NCBI GenBank assembly: GCA_029934875.1
Contig: JAOZLK010000239.1
Coordinates: forward strand, 1 to 6,836
Length of the DNA stretch: 6,836 bases
Direction: 5' to 3'
Source of the DNA: Bacteroidales bacterium
GTDB lineage: Bacteria > Bacteroidota > Bacteroidia > Bacteroidales > GCA-2748055
In this document: in pieces, positions 1 through 5,988 of the stretch
Numbering within the stretch: the stretch's first letter is position 1
Layout of the letters: every line of letters begins with the position of its first letter
The notes under the pieces: generated by a model
What the model was told of the DNA's origin: nothing
Database searches by the model: none
The model's input: the letters and a program-made list of their open reading frames with translations, nothing else
Translations under genes and position numbers: made by a program

Positions 1-122
1 TGCCTGTCAAGTTCGGGATTTTCTTGCGGGGATTGGGCGGTCAGACCCAGAGGAAGCACAAGCAGGAAAAAGCATTGGAGAAATCCTGTCCGGATTTTTG
101 ATTTTGCACCTGTCGAACACAT
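1..122 (-). CDS. Secreted protein of unknown function, N-terminal fragment (5' end only)
   Basis: Reading leftward from an ATG at 122-120, 40 codons stay open to the window edge. They begin with a typical Sec signal peptide: a basic n-region (Lys7, Lys9, Arg11), a hydrophobic core of about 12 residues (FFLLVLPLGL, residues 18-27) and a likely signal peptidase I site after LTA (Ala29), followed by the mature start QSPQENPELD. A mature start at Gln after Ala is very common in exported Bacteroidota proteins. A competing open frame on the same strand lacks any signal-like region and stops inside the window, so this frame was preferred. No family can be assigned from 40 residues. Its divergent position beside glycan-degradation genes suggests an exported hydrolase or sulfatase, but that is context only. 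Confidence 0.6.
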   Translation of the reverse strand, partial: MCSTGAKSKIRTGFLQCFFLLVLPLGLTAQSPQENPELDR

Positions 123-150
123 TGTCTGAAAATTTTAGGAGTTTTTTCTT

Positions 151-162
151 AAACGATCGTTT
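151..162. promoter_or_regulatory. Perfect 12-bp palindrome AAACGATCGTTT, candidate LacI-family operator
   Basis: AAACGATCGTTT is its own reverse complement, and flanking TT and TAA extend the symmetry imperfectly over 149-165. An even-length palindrome centred on CG/AT with AAAC-GTTT arms is the style of operator bound by LacI/PurR-family sugar regulators. It lies 28 bp upstream of the minus-strand start at 122, just downstream of a TATACAT element on that strand, where bound protein would block transcription of the leftward gene. The palindrome is seen directly. The regulator family is inferred, and no regulator gene lies in this window. Confidence 0.5.
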
Positions 163-209
163 TAATGTATAACAAGTAAAGGATGAATAGGTTCCATTGA
201 GCAATCGAA

Positions 210-252
210 ATTGATATCACACCCTGATGTGCAGTGATGATTCAATATCAAT
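210..252. repeat. Inverted repeat ATTGATAT/ATATCAAT with nested symmetric elements
   Basis: Perfect 8-bp arms lie at 210-217 and 245-252. Between or overlapping them are ATCAC (216-220) with GTGAT (234-238), and CACA (218-221) with TGTG (228-231) across a 6-bp spacer. The three symmetries have different centres, so a single simple hairpin is unlikely. A cluster of activator or repressor sites in a divergent promoter region fits better. No T-run follows, so it is not a terminator. Confidence 0.35.
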
Positions 253-295
253 AGAACGAGAAAGCAGAAAGTACAAAAAGAAGTACATTTTGTGC

Positions 296-327
296 ATTGA
301 TCCCTAAAGCCATTCGGCTTACCTTTC
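296..327 (+). promoter_or_regulatory. Candidate Bacteroidota-type promoter for the GH116-like gene
   Basis: ATTG at 296-299 is separated by 20 bp from TACCTTTC at 320-327. The Bacteroidota consensus is TTTG, 19-21 bp, then TAnnTTTG, so spacing is right and the -7 box differs only in its last base. Transcription would start near 333-335, giving an A-rich leader of about 23 nt before the ATG at 357, normal for this phylum, which rarely uses a Shine-Dalgarno sequence. Confidence 0.4.
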
Positions 328-356
328 AACAATAAAGACCATAAAACAAATTTTGT

Positions 357-2975
357 ATGAAATCCACCCTATTGCTAAGTACCACGGTACTTATATTCTT
401 ATTGGCAATTCAAAGTTGTCAGCTTTCAGAATCAGACGAAAAACAGAACCGTTTTGAGAAAAAGGCAGCCATTGACCCACCTGTGACCTACGAGGGTGAA
501 TACCTCACGGGACTGGATTTTCCAGTAGGTGCACTGGGTGGAAGCGTGATCCGCATGAATGGAAAGGCCGAGCGCACCTGGTGGCAGATCTTCAATAATT
601 TCGAGGAAAGGGCCGGATCCGGGATTGTGCCAAACAGCTTTTTTGCTCTGCGTACCAGAACCGATGAAGGTACGGTGGTGAAAGCCCTGCAGACTTCAGC
701 GGTGGGTAGCTTTCCGGCCATGAGCAGCCTTAGCTTCCAGGGGGAATATCCCTTTGGATGCTTTCAGTTTGAGGATGAAAAGCTGCCTGTGGATGTGAGC
801 CTGGAAGCCTATAATCCCTTGATACCCATGGATCTGAAGAATTCGGCCATCCCCTGCGGGATCTTCCGGATCAAAGTGAGCAACACGGGTGCTGAGGAGG
901 TGGAGGTAAACCTCCTGGCCAGCCAGCAGAATGCGGTGGGATTTACGGGCTATGACACCATTAGCGGTCCCCTGATGCGCTCAGCCAAAGGCTACGGGCA
1001 AAACCAGAACACTGTGGTCTCCTCAAACGGTATGACCAGCCTGGAAATGACCGGCACCAATGGCAGCATGCAGTTGTCAGCTTATGCCAGTGAGGTCAGT
1101 GCAACGGCTTCATGGGAGGATTACCCCTCCCTGCTCGAAGATTTCGCCCAGGACGGGGAGCTGTCAGGGGAGAATGCGGCCTCAAGTCCGCAACCCGGAT
1201 CAACTGTGGATGGTGCCCTGGCCACAGGTTTTAAACTGGAACCGGGAGAAGAAAGAACGGTCACCTTTGTTTTAAGCTGGTATTTCCCAGGAGGTACTTT
1301 CGGACGAAGCGATATCCCGGAGTGGTATTTCGTGGAAGCGGGAAGCCAGTATGAAAACTGGTGGACTAATGCTGCGGATGTGGACAAATATGTGGCAGAG
1401 AATTTTGACTATCTGGATGCAAGCACCAGGCTCTACCACCAGACCATGTATTCCTCTAACATTCCCCGTTACGTGCTGGATCGCATCACCTCCAATATTT
1501 GTGTGCTCAAGTCTCCCACAACGTTCTGGACCAAAGAGGGGTATTTTGGCATCTGGGAGAGTACCTCCTATAAGGAAGAATGGTTCGGAAATGTGAAACA
1601 TGTCATTCACTATGCCCAGGGCCACGCCCGCCTCTATCCTGAATTGGGACGGATCCTGAGGGAGATCGACCTGAATACCCAGATGGAAGATGGCCTGCTT
1701 CCCGCGAGGCAGGGACAACCGATCAATGCTTTTGACGGTCACTTCGGCTCCATACTTGGTGTCTACCGGGAACATCTCCTGTCAGAAGACAATGAATTCT
1801 TAAGGGCTGCCTGGCCCCGGACAAAAAAGGCCATGGACTTTGCCATTTCTACCTATGACGACAATCATGATGGCATGTTGTCGGGAAGCTATCACAATAC
1901 CCTGGACTGCAATGTTTCGGGCACTTCCCCATGGATCGGATCGCTCTACATGGCCGCATTGAAAGCCTGCGAAAAGATGGCTGCGATCATGGACGAGGAG
2001 GAGAACGCTGCCACATACAAACAAATATGGAATGTTGGCATTCAGAATCAGAACGAGCAGCTGTGGAGTGACAGCCTGGGCTACTACATCGAAAAGACGG
2101 AGAACCTGCCCAACACCCTGATCATGGCCGATGCGGTTTCCCTTGACATGTTCCTGGGTCAGTGGTGGGCCAACCAGCTCAACCTGGGTCAAATCTACCC
2201 GGTGGATCGTACCCTGGCCGGACTGGGGGAAATCTATACCACCAACCGCTATACAGACACCGGCGAGGGCTATTTCCCCATGTTCAGAGATTTTCTGGGT
2301 ACAGGAGATACCGGATGGCAGATGTTTATGCATACCGGAGAGGTGCCGGAGAATTCAATATTCTACTACAGTGAGGTGATGAGTGGCTTTGAATATGCTG
2401 CTGCCGGAACCATGCTGCAAAACGGAATGCTCGAAGAGGGGCTAGGCATGGTGAAGGCCATTTCGGAACGCTACGACGGAAGATTCCGCTCGGAAGGGGA
2501 GGTGCATATGCATAACAATTCCTGTGTCTTTGGTACAGGCAGCCCTTTTGGAGAGGATGAATGTGGTGACTTTTACGTAAGGCCCCTGAGCAGCTGGTCG
2601 GTGCTGCTGGCCCTTCAGGGATTTATATATGATGGCCCAAAGCAAACCATTGGTTTCAAACCGGTGTGGCAGCCTGAAGACCATGCCTCATTCTTTTCAG
2701 CATCGGAAGGCTGGGGCCTGTTTACCCAGAACCGGGACAATTCGGCACAAACCTCGGCGATCGAAATGAAATATGGCAGGCTTAATTTGAAACAGATGAT
2801 CCTTTCAGTGGAAGAGGGTTTTATCGCAGGCGGTATCTCTGTCGAACTCGATGGAGTTAATCTGGCCATTGATTCCAGCAAACAGGATGGAAATAGCCTC
2901 GGGATTCAATTGAAATCTGCCTGCACACTAACTGACGGATCAACCCTCAGGATTTCAGTTGCAATGGATAGATAG
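357..2975 (+). CDS. GH116-like glycoside hydrolase, lipoprotein
   Basis: Predicted exported retaining glycosidase of 872 residues, related to the GBA2/TxGH116 beta-glucosidase group. Residues 1-21 form a lipoprotein signal with lipobox IQSC (Cys21). The acidic stretch after Cys (SESDE) resembles the Bacteroidota surface-export signal, so it may face outward. An N-terminal beta domain (about 45-340) opens with DFPVGALGGSVIRMNG and a WQIFNN motif. The C-terminal (alpha/alpha)6 domain follows. By eye against GBA2 and TxGH116, the nucleophile is Glu401 (FGIWES) and the acid/base Asp517 (NTLD). The family ECG-Y-R signature is kept at 733-742 (Glu733, Arg742), as is an SEVMSGFEYAAAG helix near 672-684. 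Oddities are Asn412 where the family has a substrate-binding Asp, and about 35 fewer residues between the two catalytic residues, with the usual PHDIG segment missing. Substrate is therefore uncertain. The start is set by the signal peptide. It is probably transcribed from the promoter at 296-327. Confidence 0.85.
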   Translation: MKSTLLLSTTVLIFLLAIQSCQLSESDEKQNRFEKKAAIDPPVTYEGEYLTGLDFPVGALGGSVIRMNGKAERTWWQIFNNFEERAGSGIVPNSFFALRTRTDEGTVVKALQTSAVGSFPAMSSLSFQGEYPFGCFQFEDEKLPVDVSLEAYNPLIPMDLKNSAIPCGIFRIKVSNTGAEEVEVNLLASQQNAVGFTGYDTISGPLMRSAKGYGQNQNTVVSSNGMTSLEMTGTNGSMQLSAYASEVSATASWEDYPSLLEDFAQDGELSGENAASSPQPGSTVDGALATGFKLEPGEERTVTFVLSWYFPGGTFGRSDIPEWYFVEAGSQYENWWTNAADVDKYVAENFDYLDASTRLYHQTMYSSNIPRYVLDRITSNICVLKSPTTFWTKEGYFGIWESTSYKEEWFGNVKHVIHYAQGHARLYPELGRILREIDLNTQMEDGLLPARQGQPINAFDGHFGSILGVYREHLLSEDNEFLRAAWPRTKKAMDFAISTYDDNHDGMLSGSYHNTLDCNVSGTSPWIGSLYMAALKACEKMAAIMDEEENAATYKQIWNVGIQNQNEQLWSDSLGYYIEKTENLPNTLIMADAVSLDMFLGQWWANQLNLGQIYPVDRTLAGLGEIYTTNRYTDTGEGYFPMFRDFLGTGDTGWQMFMHTGEVPENSIFYYSEVMSGFEYAAAGTMLQNGMLEEGLGMVKAISERYDGRFRSEGEVHMHNNSCVFGTGSPFGEDECGDFYVRPLSSWSVLLALQGFIYDGPKQTIGFKPVWQPEDHASFFSASEGWGLFTQNRDNSAQTSAIEMKYGRLNLKQMILSVEEGFIAGGISVELDGVNLAIDSSKQDGNSLGIQLKSACTLTDGSTLRISVAMDR

Positions 2976-2984
2976 AATTTCATT

Positions 2985-3053
2985 CGCAATAACATTGAGA
3001 ATTAATTAGCATTAATAATGAGAATGAGTTTGCATTAGTAATGAGAATCATCT
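2985..3053. repeat. Three tandem copies of a 23-bp repeat upstream of the ATPase gene
   Basis: Units lie at 2985-3007, 3008-3030 and 3031-3053. They share the pattern GCATTAnTAATGAGAATnA. The GAGAAT core recurs at 2997, 3020 and 3043, exactly 23 bp apart. Units 2 and 3 match at 18 of 23 positions and units 1 and 2 at 17 of 23. The third unit fills the spacer between the -33 and -7 boxes of the following promoter, so a protein bound there would interfere with RNA polymerase. The AATGAGAATCAT core resembles half of the known Fur box (GATAATGATAATCATTATC), but this may be coincidence. Confidence 0.65.
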
Positions 3054-3060
3054 ATCTTTG
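3029..3060 (+). promoter_or_regulatory. Perfect Bacteroidota promoter, TTTG-N20-TATCTTTG
   Basis: TTTG at 3029-3032 and TATCTTTG at 3053-3060 match the -33 and -7 boxes of the Bacteroidota primary sigma factor exactly, with a 20-bp spacer. Transcription should start near 3066-3068, only about 9 nt before the ATG at 3076. The TTG at 3058-3060 that could extend the ATPase reading frame is the end of the -7 box and cannot be the start codon if this promoter is used. Confidence 0.75.
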
Positions 3061-3075
3061 GGAGATAGTCAAACA

Positions 3076-4299
3076 ATGATGTTGGAATCGCAAATAGAAG
3101 AGGTCCTGGAATATCAGACAGATTCCTTGCATGAGATTCATGAAGGAACGCCAAGGGAAATAGCTGAAAAAGTGGAGCTAACAGATAATCATGTTAAAAT
3201 CCTCACAGGTATAAGAAGATGTGGCAAAAGTACCACAATGCTCCAAATAGCCAGGAGATATCCCTTGTATAATTATCTGAGTTTTGAGGATCCACGTTTG
3301 TCGGCTTTTGAGGTAAATGATTTTTTTAAGCTGGAGAAGATATTCAGGAAGAAAGGGAAGTCAGAAATGTTCTTCTTTGATGAGATCCAGAATGTGGAGG
3401 GATGGGAAAAGTATGTTAGGGTCTTGCAGGATAGTAAACAAAAAGTTATTGTAACCGGATCGAATGCGAAAATATTAAGCAAAGAGTTGGGAACAAGTCT
3501 GACCGGCCGGCAGATCTCTTATGAAGTATATCCGTTTTCATATATCGAGTATCTTAATCATTTTGATAAAAATGAGGGAATAGAATCATTCTCAGACTAT
3601 CTTTTACATGGGGGCATGCCTGAATTCCTGAATACAAAGAATAAAGAAGTCTTATTTGCACTATTTAATGATTTGATATATAGGGATATAGTAGTGAGGC
3701 ATGGATTGCGCAATCCTAAAATTGTAAAAGAACTTGGTGTTTTTTTAGCCACCAATGCAGGAAAAGAATTTACTTATAACAGCCTGGCAAAGTCTTTTGA
3801 GCTGGGCTCAAGCAACACGGTGGCTTCGTATATATCCTATTTCGAGGATGCATACCTGTTTTTTTCCGTGCCTCGGTTCAGTTATTCGTTGAAACAACAG
3901 CTTAAGAATCCTAAAAAAATCTATGGTATTGATACTGGTTTAATTACTCATCTATCCATGTCTTTCTCAAAGGATCTGGGCAGGCTACTGGAGAACCTGG
4001 TCTTCATTCATCTAAAAAGGCTTGGCAAAGAGGTCTACTATTACAGGCAAAAGGGAGAATGCGATTTCATAGTATCAAAGAACAGAAAAGTTGATATGGC
4101 AGTCCAGGTTTGCTATGATCTGAATAGTGATAACTACAACCGTGAGGTCAATGGTTTAACAGAGGCCTTAAATGAACTGGGATTAAGCGAGGGGTACATT
4201 TTTACATATAACCAGAGGGATGATCTGAGGAGGGATGGCAAAAGGATATTCCTTCTTCCGGTCTGGGAATGGATGATAGGTGAGCGCTTGGAGCAGTGA
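3076..4299 (+). CDS. ATP-binding protein of the AAA_14 / DUF4143 family
   Basis: Predicted 407-residue P-loop ATPase; the family is widespread in bacteria and archaea and its biological role is unresolved. Numbering from the ATG at 3076, an N-terminal helical lead is followed by Walker A GIRRCGKST (45-53, Lys51), Walker B MFFFDEIQ (98-105, Asp102-Glu103), a sensor-1-like TGSNA (127-131) and an LTGR segment (142-145) typical of the family. The C-terminal DUF4143 part carries LLEN (Glu306), ECDFIV (328-333) and VQVCY (Gln344), which follow the E...ExDF...QVxY order likened to PD-(D/E)XK nuclease folds. The usual Lys after QV is Cys346 here, so nuclease activity is doubtful. ATG 3079 is an equally possible start; the in-frame TTG at 3058 lies in the promoter. 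The gene has its own promoter and a tandem-repeat control region. It is visibly more AT-rich than both neighbours, which suggests acquisition separate from the glycan genes. Confidence 0.88.
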   Translation: MMLESQIEEVLEYQTDSLHEIHEGTPREIAEKVELTDNHVKILTGIRRCGKSTTMLQIARRYPLYNYLSFEDPRLSAFEVNDFFKLEKIFRKKGKSEMFFFDEIQNVEGWEKYVRVLQDSKQKVIVTGSNAKILSKELGTSLTGRQISYEVYPFSYIEYLNHFDKNEGIESFSDYLLHGGMPEFLNTKNKEVLFALFNDLIYRDIVVRHGLRNPKIVKELGVFLATNAGKEFTYNSLAKSFELGSSNTVASYISYFEDAYLFFSVPRFSYSLKQQLKNPKKIYGIDTGLITHLSMSFSKDLGRLLENLVFIHLKRLGKEVYYYRQKGECDFIVSKNRKVDMAVQVCYDLNSDNYNREVNGLTEALNELGLSEGYIFTYNQRDDLRRDGKRIFLLPVWEWMIGERLEQ

Positions 4300-4488
4300 T
4301 CCATCTTGTTTCTCTTTCCGCCACACGATCCGGGATTGAATTAATGATTTTCCAGTTCCCAGGTGAGCATAGGCCCGGTTGATGCATCCACTTCTTACAT
4401 TGCTCCGGTGAAAAAAGAGAAGTTGTTCAAAAACTCTGTGTACGAGTTGAATATCCTGGTGCCTGTCAAGGAAAGAGTCAAAATAACG

Positions 4489-5859
4489 ATGATGGAAAAG
4501 ATAGAAAGAAGAACAATGCTTAAGGCCCTGGGGGCTTTGTCTGTAGGTGCGGCTACTCCTGCTGTTTCGAAGGCGGAGGTGCTGGTTCAAGCCTTTGAGA
4601 CCAGGGAGAAAAGTATCGAATGCGATATATTGGTCATAGGAGGTGGTACAGCCGGCACGGTGGCTGCAATTCAGGCAGCCAGAGCTGGCAGTAAGACTGT
4701 GCTGGTGGAATTTGGGAGTCAGCTGGGAGGCACCACCACCACCGGAGGCGTATCCTTTCCCGGGATCTTTCATGCCTGGGGGAAGCAGGTAATCGGAGGC
4801 ATAGGGTGGGAGCTGGTCCGGGAATGTGTGGCCATGAATGACGATCAATTACCCGATTTCTCCATTCCCCATGGCAGGAGCCATCCCAAACACCAGGTAT
4901 GGATTAATGGCCCGCTGTACACACTACTGGCAGAAGACAAATGCCTGGAGGCCGGTGTGGAACTGAGGTTTTACGAGACTCCTTACAAAATCGAATTTAA
5001 GAAGGGCAAATGGGTCGTGGAGACGGTTGGAAAGGGAACCCATACGCAAATTACCTGCGATCAGCTAATAGATTGTACCGGCAATGCCCTGGTGACCTCT
5101 ATGGCGGGATTTAATGTGTTAAGGGAGGCCGAAACTCAACCAGGAACCCTGCTGTTTACCCTGGAAGGCTACGACAAGTCCCGGCTGGATATGGATCACC
5201 TGGAACAGCTTTATACTGAAGAGCTGAAAAAAGGGGAGATGGTCCGGGAAGAATTCCTGAGCATCCGGGGTGTGCTCAACAGCAATGGTTATACCTTCAG
5301 CGGTCATGTCTTCGGGGCGGACTCCACCACTTCAGAAGCCCATACAGCGACCAATATTAACGGGCGCAGGGCACTGCTAAAAATGCTGCGTTTTCTGAGA
5401 ACTTTACCAGGATGTGAACATACCAGAGTGGTGAAAGTTCAAACCGAGACAGGGGTAAGGGAGACCTACCGGATCGATGGCCTCCATCAGGTGACCCAAT
5501 CGGAATACGTAAACGGGAAGGTATTTGAGGATGCCATTTCCTATGCCTATTATCCCATCGATATCCACGACAAGACCGGGGTGCACCCGGAGTACCTCGC
5601 CGAAAATGTGGTGGCCACCATCCCCTTAAGGGCCCTGATCCCAAGGGGAAGCAAAAATCTTCTGGTGGCGGGCAGGTGCTTAAGCAGTGACCGGGGAGCT
5701 AATTCGGCATTGCGGGTGCAGGCACCCTGCATGGGCATGGGCCAGGCAGCTGCGGTTGCTGCTGTACTGGCAAGCCGGTCCGGAAAATCACCTGAAGAAG
5801 TGCCTATGCAAGATATACGGCAACTCCTGGAAGAACATGGTGCTATTGTTCCTTTTTAA
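4489..5859 (+). CDS. FAD-dependent oxidoreductase (FAD_oxidored family) with Tat-type signal
   Basis: Predicted 456-residue flavoprotein. Numbering from the ATG at 4489, residues 1-29 form a twin-arginine signal: ERRTMLKAL (Arg7-Arg8), a weakly hydrophobic stretch and a possible cleavage site after SKA (Ala29). This implies export of the folded, FAD-loaded protein. The Rossmann motif follows: DILVIGGGTAG (46-56, Gly51/53/56), the ribose-binding acidic residue Glu74 at the end of the second beta strand, then a QLGGTTTTGG loop. Near the C-terminus, LVAGRCLSSDRGANSALR (from about 392) and the Gly/Ala-rich helix after it form the second FAD-contacting segment. The ending EEHGAIVPF looks complete. 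Relatives are common beside sulfatases and glycosidases and are sometimes mislabelled xanthan lyase; their substrates are mostly unknown. The frame stays open 42 codons upstream to 4363, but starting there would bury the Tat signal. GGAAAG lies at 4470-4475, somewhat distant for a ribosome-binding site. ATG 4492 is also possible. Confidence 0.87.
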   Translation: MMEKIERRTMLKALGALSVGAATPAVSKAEVLVQAFETREKSIECDILVIGGGTAGTVAAIQAARAGSKTVLVEFGSQLGGTTTTGGVSFPGIFHAWGKQVIGGIGWELVRECVAMNDDQLPDFSIPHGRSHPKHQVWINGPLYTLLAEDKCLEAGVELRFYETPYKIEFKKGKWVVETVGKGTHTQITCDQLIDCTGNALVTSMAGFNVLREAETQPGTLLFTLEGYDKSRLDMDHLEQLYTEELKKGEMVREEFLSIRGVLNSNGYTFSGHVFGADSTTSEAHTATNINGRRALLKMLRFLRTLPGCEHTRVVKVQTETGVRETYRIDGLHQVTQSEYVNGKVFEDAISYAYYPIDIHDKTGVHPEYLAENVVATIPLRALIPRGSKNLLVAGRCLSSDRGANSALRVQAPCMGMGQAAAVAAVLASRSGKSPEEVPMQDIRQLLEEHGAIVPF

Positions 5860-5902
5860 ACCACTTCTCACCTTTGAACAGCGTAATGATCCGGCCAGGA
5901 AA

Positions 5903-5919
5903 TTGACTGATTTAGTCAA
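5903..5919. repeat. Short inverted repeat TTGACT-N5-AGTCAA
   Basis: Perfect 6-bp arms with a 5-base gap (GATTT) lie between the oxidoreductase stop and the transporter start. The stem is AT-rich and no T-run follows, so it is a poor intrinsic terminator. It could be a weak mRNA hairpin or a protein site between two cotranscribed genes. It may also be chance. Confidence 0.3.
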
Positions 5920-5988
5920 GGACTTGGCTGATTTTGGTAATTAGAACCAGCTGAAGGAGATTATAATTACACTCTATAAGCAGAAGAA

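Noticed and set aside
7..204. 65-codon minus-strand open frame in another frame than the signal-peptide reading
   Set aside because: Its sequence has no signal, hydrophobic core or family motif, and the alternative frame from ATG 122 gives a clear Sec signal peptide over the same DNA.
273..293. ACAAAA/TTTTGT inverted repeat near the hydrolase promoter
   Set aside because: Six AT-rich base pairs over a 9-bp gap are expected by chance in this AT-rich leader, and no neighbouring symmetry extends it.
1272..2333. Long minus-strand open frames (1272-1775 and 1800-2333) opposite the hydrolase gene
   Set aside because: They lie wholly inside a well-supported GH116-like gene, show no recognisable motifs, and reflect codon bias on the other strand.
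1..4470. 11-bp match TGCCTGTCAAG at 1-11 and 4460-4470
   Set aside because: Several 11-bp matches are expected by chance in a window this size, and nothing around the two copies is shared.
4183..4848. 221-codon minus-strand open frame spanning the ATPase end, the gap and the oxidoreductase start
   Set aside because: It overlaps the Walker/FAD-type genes on the opposite strand, has no family motif, and its His/Ser/Pro-rich composition is typical of an antisense shadow.
5687..5944. Plus-strand open frame extending past the oxidoreductase stop, ending DPARKLTDLVKDLADFGN
   Set aside because: The oxidoreductase already has a complete C-terminus. The tail looks protein-like, but it is too short to assign and no start or family supports it.
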